Below are positions 41,950-50,484 of a stretch of DNA of 64,000 nucleotides, piece by piece. This stretch comes from Saccharothrix longispora (GTDB lineage: Bacteria > Actinomycetota > Actinomycetes > Mycobacteriales > Pseudonocardiaceae): assembly GCF_030852425.1 (NCBI RefSeq), contig NZ_NSDM01000006.1, positions 62,001-126,000 on the forward strand. Direction: 5' to 3'. Made by a program: the position numbers and the translations under genes. Below the pieces are notes generated by a model that saw only the letters and a program-made list of their open reading frames with translations, was not told the DNA's origin and did not search any database. The stretch's first letter is position 1. Each line of letters begins with the position of its first letter.

Positions 41950-43145
41950 CGCGCCACCTCCGCCGGGATGGCGGGCACCGACGCGGACACGGCCGTGCCG
42001 CCGCCCGGCTCGGACTCCACCACCAGGGCGCCCGCCAGGCGCGACACCCGCTGGCGCATCCCGACCAGGCCGAACCCGTCGGTCGCCGTGCCCGGGTCGA
42101 ACCCCGCGCCGTCGTCGCGCACGTCCAGCGTCACCACGTCCTCCATGTACGACAGGGTCAGGCCGACGCGGGACGCCGCCGCGTGCTTGGCCACGTTGGA
42201 CAGCGCCTCCTGCGCGGCCCGCAGCAGCGCCACCTCCACCTCGGGGTGCAGGGGCCGCGCCGCGCCGGTGGTGGCGACCGACGCGGGCACGCCCGTCTGG
42301 TCGGTCCACCCGGCGGCGACCTCGGACAGCGCGTCCGGCAGGTTCGAGTCCTCCAGCGCCGGCGGCCGCAGGGCGTGCACCGAACGGCGTGCCTCGGCCA
42401 GGTTCTCCCGGGCCAGCCGCAGGGCCGTCTCGACGTGGCGCGGCGGGTGGTCGTCGACCTGGAGCTGGGTGATGATGCCGGTGAACCCCTGGGCGAGGGT
42501 GTCGTGGATCTCCCGCGCCAGCCGCTGGCGCTCGTCCAGCACGCCCGCCTCGCGGGCCTGGATGAGCAGCTGGGCGTGCAGGCCCGCGTTCTCCTCGATC
42601 ATCGCGGCCATGTCCGCCACCATCTCCTTGCGGCGCAACGACTGCTCGTGGGTGTAGTGGCCGAACAGGGTGAACGTGCACGCCACCGCCACGACGATGA
42701 GCACCATGACCGCGTACAGGCCGATCGCCGCCGGTTCGGGCACGGGCAGGCCCCCGTGCATCGAGGTGGCGGCGAGGACCGCGGTGGCCGTCACCCCGGC
42801 GAGCTTCCAGCGCCCCGGCAGGAACTCGGTCGCGTAGATGTACCCGGCGAACGAGTAGAACCCGAACATGGGGTGCCGCAGCCCGAGCACGCCGTAGAAC
42901 ACCAGGACACCGAGGAAGAACACGACCATCGGTCCGGTCCGGTCGTGCCACCGCGGGTGCAGCTCCACCCACCAGAGCATCCACAGCACCGCGGCGACCG
43001 CGATGCCGAGGTTGGTCCACCGGACCGGCCACGGCTCCGCGGAGACCATCAGGTACGAGGCGGTGGACAGGACCAGCACGAAGTACGGGATCGCCTGTCC
43101 CGCCACGTGCAACCGGCGCTCCCAGACGTCGAGCCTGTCCGTCAT
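41946..43145 (-). CDS. NarL-type sensor histidine kinase (HisKA_3)
   Basis: A 399-aa membrane kinase. Five or six N-terminal membrane segments (about residues 18-160) are followed by a coiled dimerisation region with the H-box ERQRLAREIHDTLAQGFTGIITQLQ and the HATPase domain (AAQEALSNVAKHAAASRVGL, DDGAGFDPG, GFGLVGMRQRV). The DesK/LiaS-like layout with no large outside domain suggests sensing of the membrane or of stress within it. Third gene of the exporter-TCS operon, beginning three bases after the permease stop. Confidence 0.92.
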   Translation of the reverse strand: MTDRLDVWERRLHVAGQAIPYFVLVLSTASYLMVSAEPWPVRWTNLGIAVAAVLWMLWWVELHPRWHDRTGPMVVFFLGVLVFYGVLGLRHPMFGFYSFAGYIYATEFLPGRWKLAGVTATAVLAATSMHGGLPVPEPAAIGLYAVMVLIVVAVACTFTLFGHYTHEQSLRRKEMVADMAAMIEENAGLHAQLLIQAREAGVLDERQRLAREIHDTLAQGFTGIITQLQVDDHPPRHVETALRLARENLAEARRSVHALRPPALEDSNLPDALSEVAAGWTDQTGVPASVATTGAARPLHPEVEVALLRAAQEALSNVAKHAAASRVGLTLSYMEDVVTLDVRDDGAGFDPGTATDGFGLVGMRQRVSRLAGALVVESEPGGGTAVSASVPAIPAEVAR

Positions 43146-43147
43146 GC

Positions 43148-43873
43148 CTACTCCCAGCGGAAGGATTTCGCCGCGACGGTACCCGCCACCAGCGTGACCA
43201 GGGCGAGGACGCCCAGGTGGACCGGGTCGGGCGCGGCGCCGAGCCACGACGCCTGGAGGGCGCCGACGCCGGGCGGCAGGTGGTCGCCGATGGTGTTGAG
43301 GAGATCCGGCAGCAGCATCCTCGGCAGGTAGGCCCCGCCGAAGAACATGATCAGCATGAACACCACGGTCGCCCAGCCGCCGGCGGCGCGCGCGTTCGGC
43401 GCCCACGCCGCCACCAGCAGCCCCAGCGCGGACAGCGACAGCATGCCGAGCAGGCAGGTCACCAGGAACCCGAGGGGGTGGTGGGGCAGGTCGATGCCGA
43501 ACACGAGCTTGCACACGGCCATGAGCAGCACGACGGAGACCGCGCCCGCGGCCACGTTGACCACGACCTGGGCGACGAGCAGCTTCGCCGGGTGCACCGG
43601 GGTGGTGGAGAACCGGCGCAGCACGCCCTTCTCCCGGTAGGTGGCGACGGTCTGGGGCAGCTTGTTCAGCCCCAGGAACGCGAACGAGATGACGACCAGC
43701 GTGCCCACGTAGTGGTCGATGAACCGCAGGTCGCCGAACTCGGGGTCGGGGGTGCGCAGGGCGGGGATCGCGCCGAGCACCAGCAGCAGGACGGTCGGGA
43801 ACGCGATGGCGAACGCCACCATGACCGGCTCCCGCAGGAACAGCTTCCACTCGATCCCGACGATCTTCAGCAT
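43148..43873 (-). CDS. ABC-2 type exporter permease
   Basis: A 241-aa ABC-2 permease with six membrane segments. It starts MLKIVGIEWKLFLREPVMVAFAIAFPTVLLLVLG, contains the conserved YREKGVLRRFSTTPVHPAKLL cytoplasmic loop, and ends SFRWE. With the ATPase gene before it, it forms a drug- or lipid-exporting transporter of the DrrB/YhhJ type. Separated by 7 bases from the ATPase and 2 bases from the kinase gene. Confidence 0.9.
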   Translation of the reverse strand: MLKIVGIEWKLFLREPVMVAFAIAFPTVLLLVLGAIPALRTPDPEFGDLRFIDHYVGTLVVISFAFLGLNKLPQTVATYREKGVLRRFSTTPVHPAKLLVAQVVVNVAAGAVSVVLLMAVCKLVFGIDLPHHPLGFLVTCLLGMLSLSALGLLVAAWAPNARAAGGWATVVFMLIMFFGGAYLPRMLLPDLLNTIGDHLPPGVGALQASWLGAAPDPVHLGVLALVTLVAGTVAAKSFRWE

Positions 43874-43880
43874 GATCGGG

Positions 43881-44789
43881 TCACTCCGTGAGCGCGCGGC
43901 CGGTGAGGTGGATGAAGGCGTCGTCCAGGCCGGCCCGCTCGATGCGCAGGTCGGCGGCGACCACGTGGTTGCGGGCGAGGCAGGACGTGACGGCGTGCAG
44001 CAGGTTGCCCTTGCCGGTCACGACGACCTGCGGCCCGTGCCGCTCGACGGATCCGACCTCCGGGAGGTCCGCCAGCAGGGCGAGGTCGAGCGGCGCGGTC
44101 GGCCGGAACCGGACGCGCTGCTCGCCGTCCAGCCGGGAGACCAGGCCCGCCGGGCTGTCGACGGCGACCAGCTTGCCGGCGTCGATCAGGGCGAGCCGGT
44201 CGCACAGCCGCTCGGCCTCCTCCATGAAGTGGGTGACCAGCACGACCGTGACGCCGGAGTCGCGGACCTGCTCGACCAGCGCCCACGTGTCGCGGCGCGC
44301 CTGCGGGTCCAGGCCGGTGGTCAGCTCGTCGAGCACGGCGATCCGGGGCTTGCCGATCAGGGCGAGCGCGATGGACACGCGCTGCTTCTGGCCGCCGGAC
44401 AGCTTGCGGTACGGGGTCTTCGCGCGGTCGCCGAGGCCGAGCCGGTCGAGCAGCTCGCGCCAGTCGGCCGGGTCCCGGTGGAACGACGCGTACAGGTCGA
44501 GCGCCTCGCCGACCCGGATGTGGTCGGGCAGTTCGCTCTGCTGGAGCTGCACGCCCAGCCGGGAGCGCAGTCCGGCTCGGTCGCGGCGCGGGTCGAGCCC
44601 GTCCACCCGGATGGTGCCGCCGTCCGGCGAGCGCAACCCCTCGACGCACTCGACGGTCGTGGTCTTCCCGGCCCCGTTGGGACCGAGGATGCCGAAGATC
44701 TCCCCCTCGTCGACGGTGAACGAGACCCCGTCCACCGCGACCTTCCGGTCGTACCTCTTCACGAGGTCGACCACTTCGATGATCGCCAT
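43881..44789 (-). CDS. ABC exporter ATP-binding protein
   Basis: A 302-aa ATPase of the drug-export (DrrA/CcmA) class. Walker A GPNGAGKTTTVECVEGL, Q-loop QLQQSELPDHIRVGEAL, signature YRKLSGGQKQRVSIALAL, Walker B PRIAVLDELTTGLDP and the His switch VLVTHFMEEAERLCDR; the C-terminal 80 residues carry the DrrA-like tail (LRIERAGLDDAFIHLTG). The ATG at 44789 is preferred. A perfect palindrome lies 55-78 bases upstream, so the operon ATPase-permease-kinase-regulator is probably repressed there. Confidence 0.92.
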   Translation of the reverse strand: MAIIEVVDLVKRYDRKVAVDGVSFTVDEGEIFGILGPNGAGKTTTVECVEGLRSPDGGTIRVDGLDPRRDRAGLRSRLGVQLQQSELPDHIRVGEALDLYASFHRDPADWRELLDRLGLGDRAKTPYRKLSGGQKQRVSIALALIGKPRIAVLDELTTGLDPQARRDTWALVEQVRDSGVTVVLVTHFMEEAERLCDRLALIDAGKLVAVDSPAGLVSRLDGEQRVRFRPTAPLDLALLADLPEVGSVERHGPQVVVTGKGNLLHAVTSCLARNHVVAADLRIERAGLDDAFIHLTGRALTE

Positions 44790-44843
44790 GCCCCCAGACT
44801 CGTCGGCGGGGCGGTGGAAGTGATCACCTGCGCGGTCGTACCC

Positions 44844-44867
44844 GAGGTCAACCGATCGGTTGACCTC
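44844..44867. promoter_or_regulatory. Perfect 24-bp palindrome before the ABC-TCS operon
   Basis: GAGGTCAACCGA followed directly by its exact reverse complement, with no spacer. Centre at 44855.5, 66 bases from the ATPase start. Length and shape suit a TetR-type dimer (or pair of dimers); the TetR gene at 45.3-45.9 kb is the nearest candidate. Confidence 0.7.
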
Positions 44868-44874
44868 CCCTGGA

Positions 44875-44922
44875 CCGCCTCCGGGTGATCCCCGAGCGCG
44901 GTCGGGGATCACCCGGAGGCGG
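44875..44922 (-). terminator. 21-bp perfect hairpin after the S4-domain gene
   Basis: A flawless 21-base stem (core arms CCTCCGGGTGATCCCCGA and its complement, extended by three further pairs) around a 6-base loop, beginning 2 bases after the S4 gene stop. It isolates the TetR-S4 transcript from the exporter operon that continues in the same direction. Confidence 0.85.
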
Positions 44923-44924
44923 GG

Positions 44925-45287
44925 TCAGGGCTGCCCGGTGCGGAACCTGTCGAGCACGCGGCGCTCGCGCTTGGTGGGACGGCCCGCGCCGCGTTCGCGC
45001 CGCGCCACGGGCACCGCCTCCAGCGGGGGCGGCGGCGGGGTGCGGTCGATGAAGCAGGTGGCGGCGTCGGCCGCGCCCACCCTCTTCCGGATCACGCGGA
45101 CCACCTCGACGACCTTGACCACGTCGCCCACGCGGGCGCGCACCTCGTCGCCGGGGACGACGACGGACGAGGGCTTGGCCGGTTGGTCGTTGATGCGCAC
45201 GTGGCCCCCGCGGCACGCCGCCGCGGCGTCGGGCCTGGTCCTGGTCAGCCGCACGGCCCACAGCCAGCTGTCGATCCGGTCGGCCAT
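44925..45287 (-). CDS. S4-domain RNA-binding protein (Hsp15/RlbA-like)
   Basis: A 120-aa protein. The S4 domain covers about residues 3-60: MADRIDSWLWAVRLTRTRPDAAAACRGGHVRIND and PSSVVVPGDEVRARVG. Such proteins bind structured RNA; Hsp15 relatives recycle stalled 50S subunits. The basic tail ARRERGAGRPTKRERRVLDRFR is typical. Its ATG overlaps the TetR stop (ATGA), so both are one transcription unit, closed by the strong hairpin. Confidence 0.88.
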   Translation of the reverse strand: MADRIDSWLWAVRLTRTRPDAAAACRGGHVRINDQPAKPSSVVVPGDEVRARVGDVVKVVEVVRVIRKRVGAADAATCFIDRTPPPPPLEAVPVARRERGAGRPTKRERRVLDRFRTGQP

Positions 45288-45868
45288 CAGCGGACCACCC
45301 CGTGCAGGACCTGGGCGACCAGGGCCGCGACCACGGTCTCGTTGTGCCCGGCGTCGCCGGGGCGCAGGGTGCGCGCGGCGGCCTCGACGGCGCCGTGGAC
45401 GAGCAGCGCGCGCAGTCCGGGATCGGGCACGCGGGCCTCGGCCAGCACGTCCACCAGCGGGGCGAGCAGCTTCTCGTGCTCGGCGCGGATCCGGGTGCGG
45501 GCGGCCTCGGGCAGGGCGTGGGCGGACAGCGCGACGACGGCGCCGTGGCTGCCGTCGGCGATGATCTCCAGCTCGGTGCGCAGGTACGCCTCGACCTTCG
45601 CGGGCACGCCCTCCACCGCCCGGACCGCGTCGGCGAGCCTGCGCGCCCGGTCCGGCAGCTCGTCGGACACGATCGCGGCGACCAGCTCCTCGCGCGACCG
45701 GAAGTACTCGTACAGGCTCGGGCGCGACAGCCCGACGCGCCGGGCCAGGGACGCGAGGGTCAGCGCGTCGGCGCCCTCCTCGGCGACGATGTCGCGGCCC
45801 GCGTCGAGCAGGGCGCGCAGCCGGTTCGCACGGTGCTGCGCGAGGGTGTCGGCGCTGATCCGGGGCAC
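45287..45868 (-). CDS. TetR/AcrR-family transcriptional regulator
   Basis: A 193-aa regulator. The TetR HTH spans about residues 12-60: NRLRALLDAGRDIVAEEGADALTLASLARRVGLSRPSLYEYFRSREELVAAIV. The C-terminal helical ligand domain is not assignable. The GTG at 45868 (MPRISADTLAQHR) is used. The gene lies 1 kb from the perfect palindrome at 44844-44867, which I infer may be its operator, controlling the ABC exporter and two-component genes. Confidence 0.9.
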   Translation of the reverse strand: MPRISADTLAQHRANRLRALLDAGRDIVAEEGADALTLASLARRVGLSRPSLYEYFRSREELVAAIVSDELPDRARRLADAVRAVEGVPAKVEAYLRTELEIIADGSHGAVVALSAHALPEAARTRIRAEHEKLLAPLVDVLAEARVPDPGLRALLVHGAVEAAARTLRPGDAGHNETVVAALVAQVLHGVVR

Positions 45869-45948
45869 CCGCCAGATCCTAGCCCTTGCTTTCCCGACGC
45901 GCCGTTGGAACAGTTCCCCACACCCCGTCGGGAACCCCGGAGGTGCAC

Positions 45949-46265
45949 GTGTTCGTCGCGACCAACCGCCTGCTCGTGCCCGCGGACCGCGCCGAGGAGT
46001 TCGAGCCCGCTTCCGGGACGGCATGCGCACCCACCTGCCCGGCGTCCGGGGCCTGCGCCGGAGCACGCTGCTGCGCCCCACGCGCCCGGATCAGCCGTAC
46101 GTGTCGGTGAACGAGTTCGACACCGAGGACGACTTCCGCGCGTGGGTCGCCTCCGACTCGTTCAAGGAGGCGCACCGGCGCGACCCCGGCATCGCCCGCC
46201 ACGTGACGGGCAACGCGGTGGAGACCTTCCACTCCTCGGAGGACCTGCTGCTCACGGGATCGTGA
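45949..46265 (+). pseudogene. Antibiotic-biosynthesis-monooxygenase (ABM)-like gene with a -1 frameshift
   Basis: The GTG at 45949, after GGAG, gives MFVATNRLLVPADRAEEFE; there the coding signal continues one base out of phase as ARFRDGMRTHLPGVRGLRRS, then YVSVNEFDTEDDFRAWVASD and HVTGNAVETFHSSEDLL to TGA 46263-46265. One missing base near 46005 (GAGCCCGC where GAG-GCC-CGC is expected) explains it. The joined product of about 105 aa is a complete ABM/heme-monooxygenase-like fold, so the lesion is either recent or a sequence error. Its 3' end overlaps the convergent DUF305 gene by 14 bases. Confidence 0.7.
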
Positions 46266-46875
46266 TCGCCCTCATCCGGGCGATCTCGTCGCTCTGCGAG
46301 GCGACCACGTCGTTGGCCATCTCCTCGACCCGCACGTCGGACCCGTTCGACAGCAGGTCGACGGCCATCCGCAGGGCGCCCTCGTGGTGGGCGATCATCA
46401 ACTGGAGGAAGAGGCGGTCGAACTCGGCGCCGGTGGCGGCCTCCAACGCCGCCATCTGCGCGTCGGTGGCCATGCCGGGCATCGAGGCGTGGTCCACCTC
46501 GGGCAACGAGCCGCTGTGGCCGTGCGCGGGCGCGTTCTCGGCGTACTGGCGCCGCCACTGCTCCATCGCGCCGATCTCGGGGCCCTGGGTGTCGTGGATG
46601 CGCGAGGCCAGGCCCTTGACGGTCTCGTGCTGCGCGCGCTCCGGCGCGAGCGCCGCCATGTCCAGCGCCTGCCGGTGGTGCAGGATCATCTTCGCCACGT
46701 AGGTCACGTCCGCCTCGCTGGGCGCGACCCAGCGGTCGGTGCCCACCTCATCGGGCGACACGGTCTCGGCCTGCTCGCCGGGGCCCTTCGGCGCGAGGAT
46801 CGGCGCCTCGTCCACCGGCTGCGACGTGCAGCCCGCCAGCACGGCCAGCAGCACCGCGACGAACACGACTCGCAT
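46252..46875 (-). CDS. DUF305 lipoprotein
   Basis: A 207-aa exported lipoprotein: signal MRVVFVAVLLAVLAGC with the lipobox Cys at residue 16. The mature part is two DUF305 ferritin-like repeats with the paired motifs KMILHHRQALDMA and LQLMIAHHEGALRMA, and Met/His-rich segments (HGHSGSLPEVDHASMPGM) that could bind copper or another metal. AGGAGGGGG precedes the ATG. Function of the family is not settled; metal handling at the cell surface is a fair guess. Confidence 0.88.
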   Translation of the reverse strand: MRVVFVAVLLAVLAGCTSQPVDEAPILAPKGPGEQAETVSPDEVGTDRWVAPSEADVTYVAKMILHHRQALDMAALAPERAQHETVKGLASRIHDTQGPEIGAMEQWRRQYAENAPAHGHSGSLPEVDHASMPGMATDAQMAALEAATGAEFDRLFLQLMIAHHEGALRMAVDLLSNGSDVRVEEMANDVVASQSDEIARMRAITIP

Positions 46876-47028
46876 CCCGAACCCCCTCCTGCACCCGGAC
46901 GGCGTCAACGTACCCGCCGTTCCGGTAACCGGAAAGTCATCGGCAACCGACGATCGGGTCTGGTACTTAGCCTTGCGAACGGGCGATACTGCGGTTCCTG
47001 CACTGTAGGGTTGGAAGGGGAACCTGAA

Positions 47029-48534
47029 GTGGAAGCACGCGTTTCTACCCGAGGTCGGCGCAGAGCGCCGATCGCGGTCCTGGGGGCGTTCGCGCTCGTC
47101 CTGTCGGCGGTCGCCATGGCCCCGCAGGCGATCGCGGCTCCGGACGACGCCGACCTGGCCGGCCTGTCCGAGACCCAGCTGTCCAGCCAGGAGCAGCCGG
47201 CCACCGGCATCCCGGGCGTGGACGAGATCCGCAACTCGCGCAACGTCAAGCACCTGGCGAACCTGCCCAAGCCGGCCCCGTTCACCTCGTCGTCGACCTG
47301 GTCCGACCTGGCCTTCCAGGGCAACTACGCGTTCAACGGCAACTACGACGGCTTCGTGATCTACGACGTGCGCAACCCGCGCGCCCCGAAGGTCGTGAGC
47401 TCCGTGCTGTGCCCGGGCTCGCAGAACGACATCTCGGTCAAGGACAACCTGCTGTTCCTGTCGACCGACTCGTCGCGCAGCGACGACTCGTGCGCCAGCA
47501 CCCCGCTCCCCGCGACCAACAAGGACGCGTGGGAGGGCATCAAGATCTTCGACATCAGCGACAAGAAGAACCCGAAGTACATCAAGTCGGTCGAGACCAA
47601 GTGCGGCTCGCACACGCACACCCTCGTCCCGGACAAGCGCGGCAAGGACGTCTACGTCTACGTCTCGTCGTACAGCCCGAACGCGGCGTTCCCGGACTGC
47701 CAGCCCCCGCACGACCTGATCTCCATCGTCAAGGTCCCGCTGAAGGACCCGACCTCGGCGTCGCTGCTGTCCGAGACCGTCCTGTTCCCGGACGGCGGCA
47801 ACACCGGCCGACCGGGCACCGTCCCGACCGGTTACGTGACGGCCACCTCCGGCTGCCACGACATCACCGTGTACCCGTCGAAGGACCTCGCGGCCGGCGC
47901 CTGCATGGGTGACGGCGTGCTGTGGGACATCTCCGACCGGACGAAGCCCCGCGAGATCAGCCGCGTGCAGGACGACGTGAACTTCGCGTTCTGGCACTCG
48001 GCCACCTTCAACAACGCCGGCACCAAGGTGGTCTTCACCGACGAGCTCGGCGGCGGCGGCGCGGCGACGTGCAACGAGACCATCGGCAAGACCCGCGGCG
48101 CGGACGGCATCTACGACATCACCGGGCGCGGCGACGCCCGCAAGCTGGAGTTCCGCTCGTACTACAAGATCTCCCGCACCCAGGCCGACACCGAGAACTG
48201 CGTGGCCCACAACGGCTCGCTGATCCCGGTGCAGGGTCGGGACATCATGGTGCAGTCCTGGTACCAGGGCGGCATCTCGATCTGGGACTTCACCGACTCC
48301 CGCAACCCCAAGGAGATCGGCTGGTTCGAGCGCGGCCCGCTGCCCAACGGCTCCGGCGGCGGCACGTGGTCGGCGTACTACTACAACGGCTACATCTACT
48401 CGTCCGACATGGCCAAGGGCTTGGACGTGCTGGACATCCGCGACCCGCGGACCGTCACCGGCAAGCTCGTGCGCGTGGACGAGCTGAACGTGCAGTCGCA
48501 GGGCTCCTACCGGGACCTGTTCCCGCGTCGGTGA
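47029..48534 (+). CDS. Secreted LVIVD-repeat beta-propeller protein
   Basis: A 501-aa exported protein. Signal peptide at residues about 10-38 (RRRAPIAVLGAFALVLSAVAMAPQAIAAP). The body has LVIVD-like repeats: NYDGFVIYDVRNPRAPKVV, GIKIFDISDKKNPKYIKSV, GVLWDISDRTKPREISRV, GISIWDFTDSRNPKEIGWF and GLDVLDIRDPRTVTGKLV. Conserved HTHTL and GCHDITVYP motifs may bind a metal. Function unknown. The GTG at 47029 fits AAGGGG upstream. Lysine codons are more frequent than in neighbours, and GC3 is extreme, suggesting good expression. Confidence 0.85.
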   Translation: MEARVSTRGRRRAPIAVLGAFALVLSAVAMAPQAIAAPDDADLAGLSETQLSSQEQPATGIPGVDEIRNSRNVKHLANLPKPAPFTSSSTWSDLAFQGNYAFNGNYDGFVIYDVRNPRAPKVVSSVLCPGSQNDISVKDNLLFLSTDSSRSDDSCASTPLPATNKDAWEGIKIFDISDKKNPKYIKSVETKCGSHTHTLVPDKRGKDVYVYVSSYSPNAAFPDCQPPHDLISIVKVPLKDPTSASLLSETVLFPDGGNTGRPGTVPTGYVTATSGCHDITVYPSKDLAAGACMGDGVLWDISDRTKPREISRVQDDVNFAFWHSATFNNAGTKVVFTDELGGGGAATCNETIGKTRGADGIYDITGRGDARKLEFRSYYKISRTQADTENCVAHNGSLIPVQGRDIMVQSWYQGGISIWDFTDSRNPKEIGWFERGPLPNGSGGGTWSAYYYNGYIYSSDMAKGLDVLDIRDPRTVTGKLVRVDELNVQSQGSYRDLFPRR

Positions 48535-48566
48535 CCTCGTGAGGACCTAGCACGGCACAGCGCACC

Positions 48567-48600
48567 GGAGGGGCCCGCCGCACCGGCGGCGGGCCCCTCC
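48567..48600. terminator. 14-bp perfect hairpin between convergent genes
   Basis: GGAGGGGCCCGCCG and its exact reverse complement around CACCGG, 32 bases after the LVIVD gene and 30 before the 3' end of the ABC ATPase gene; probably works both ways. Confidence 0.8.
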
Positions 48601-48629
48601 GCCGTGCCGGCCCGCGGACCGGCGGGGCG

Positions 48630-49688
48630 TCACGCCTCGACCACCATCAGCCTCCCGGCGTCGAGGGCGAGCGCGACGGTCGTGCCGGGCGGGAAGTCGG
48701 TCGCGCGGCCGGAGGGCTGGTCGACGCGCACCACCTGGCCACCGCCGCCGAGCCGCACCGACAGCCTGGTCACGGGGCCCAGGAAGCTCTGCGCCAGCAC
48801 GTCGCCCACCAGCACGTCCCCCGTCGGGGCGTCGTCGTCCCCGCCGCCGTGCCGGGTGATCGCGATGTCCTCCGGCCGGACGATCACCTTCACGTCGCCG
48901 TGCAGCCCGTCGGCCGCGTCGGTGGCCAACCGGAACGCGCCCAGCCGCACCCCGCCCGGCTCGGCGGTGCCGAACACCGCGTTCGTGACGCCGACGAACT
49001 CCGCCACGAACGCCGACGCGGGCTCCCGGTACACGCGGGCCGGGGTGTCCAGCTGCTCCAGCCGACCGTGCGACATCACGCCCACCCGGTCGGAGACGGC
49101 CAGCGCCTCCTCCTGGTCGTGCGTGACGAACAGCGTCGTCGTGCCCGACTCGGTCTGGATGCGCCGGACCTCGTCGCGCAGTCCCACCCGCACCTTGGCG
49201 TCCAGGGCGGACAGCGGTTCGTCGAGCAGCAGCACGCGCGGCCGGATCGCCAGCGCCCGCGCCAGGGCCACCCGCTGCTGCTGGCCGCCGGACATCTGGT
49301 GCGGGTAGCGCTTGCCCAGGTGCGCCAGGCCGACCAGCTCCAGCAGCTCGCCGACCCGGGCGCCGCGGTCGGGCGCCCGGCGCAGCCGCAGGCCGAACGC
49401 GATGTTCTCCGCCGCGGTCATGTTCGGGAACAGGCTGTAGGCCTGGAACACCATGCCCATGTCCCGCTTGTTGGCGGGCACCCCGGTGACGTCCTCGCCG
49501 GCCACGGTGACGCGACCCGCGTCGGCGGTCTCGAACCCGGCCACGATCCGCAGCGCGGTGGTCTTGCCGCAACCGCTGGGCCCGAGCAGGCTGACCAGCT
49601 CGCCCTCGGCCAGCTCCAGGTCGAGCCCGGCGAGTGCCGTCTGGCCGCCGAACGACTTGCGCAGCCCGTCGAGTCGCAGGTAACCCAT
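48630..49688 (-). CDS. ABC importer ATP-binding protein (PotA/FbpC type)
   Basis: A 352-aa ATPase. Walker A GPSGCGKTTALRIVAGFE, Q-loop VFQAYSLFPNMTAAENIAFGL, signature HQMSGGQQQRVALARALA, Walker B LLLDEPLSALD, His switch LFVTHDQEEALAVSD, then a C-terminal TOBE domain (VIVRPEDIAITRHGG). This class serves iron(III), polyamine, 2-aminoethylphosphonate or thiamine importers. It is the last gene of the operon binding protein - permease - permease - ATPase. Confidence 0.92.
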   Translation of the reverse strand: MGYLRLDGLRKSFGGQTALAGLDLELAEGELVSLLGPSGCGKTTALRIVAGFETADAGRVTVAGEDVTGVPANKRDMGMVFQAYSLFPNMTAAENIAFGLRLRRAPDRGARVGELLELVGLAHLGKRYPHQMSGGQQQRVALARALAIRPRVLLLDEPLSALDAKVRVGLRDEVRRIQTESGTTTLFVTHDQEEALAVSDRVGVMSHGRLEQLDTPARVYREPASAFVAEFVGVTNAVFGTAEPGGVRLGAFRLATDAADGLHGDVKVIVRPEDIAITRHGGGDDDAPTGDVLVGDVLAQSFLGPVTRLSVRLGGGGQVVRVDQPSGRATDFPPGTTVALALDAGRLMVVEA

Positions 49689-49689
49689 C

Positions 49690-50484
49690 TCAGCCTTCCT
49701 CCGGAGAACCGTTCGCGGGGGAGGCGTCCCGCCGCCTGCCGACGAACGAGAGCAGGAACAGCAGCGCGAACGCGAACAGCAGGCTCAGCAGCGACACCGC
49801 GATGGACACGCCCGCGGCGCGCTTGCCGAGCAGGTTGACCCGCACCTGCACCGTGTCGAAGTTCAGCAGCGAGGCGATGGTGAACTCGCCGAGCACCAGC
49901 GCCACCGACAGCAGGGACGCGCCGATCAGGGCGCTGCGGATGTTCGGCACCACGACCCGCAGCAGCACCGTCCCCCAGGACGCGCCGAGACCGCGCGCCG
50001 CCTCCGCGAGCGTCCTCAGGTCGATCGCGGACAGGCCGGCGTCGATCGCCCGGTAGGCGAACGGCAGCACCAGCACCGCGTAGGCGAAGGTCAGCGTCAG
50101 CGGCGAGTCGCCGAGGAAGTGGTCGACCCACGCGTACAGCGGGGCCAGGCCGACGACGAGCACGATCGCCGGGATCGCCACCGGCAGCAGGCACAGGAAC
50201 TCCACGAGCCGGCGCAGCCCCGGCAGCCGGAGCCTGATCCACGCCATGGTCGGCACGAGCAGCACCAGCACCAGCACCGAGCTGGTCACGGCCAGCTGCA
50301 CCGACACCAGGATCGCGTCGACCAGGTCGGGGTCGTCGACGATGCCCGACCACGACTCCAGGCTGCGCGTGCCGTTCGCACCCCGGGTGGAGAACTCGGC
50401 CATGGCGACCAGCGGCAGCAGGAAGTACGCGCCGAGCACCAGCAGGACCGCGGACCGCGTGATCCCCCTCTTGGTCACTGCCAC
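49690..50484 (-). CDS. ABC importer permease 2
   Basis: A 264-aa permease with six membrane segments and the EAA loop LAEAARGLGASWGTVLLRVVVPNIR (about residues 165-190). It starts at the GTG at 50484, preceded by GGAGG; a second GTG at 50478 overlaps the upstream stop and is an alternative. It ends one base before the ATPase start region, in a tight operon. Confidence 0.9.
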   Translation of the reverse strand: MAVTKRGITRSAVLLVLGAYFLLPLVAMAEFSTRGANGTRSLESWSGIVDDPDLVDAILVSVQLAVTSSVLVLVLLVPTMAWIRLRLPGLRRLVEFLCLLPVAIPAIVLVVGLAPLYAWVDHFLGDSPLTLTFAYAVLVLPFAYRAIDAGLSAIDLRTLAEAARGLGASWGTVLLRVVVPNIRSALIGASLLSVALVLGEFTIASLLNFDTVQVRVNLLGKRAAGVSIAVSLLSLLFAFALLFLLSFVGRRRDASPANGSPEEG

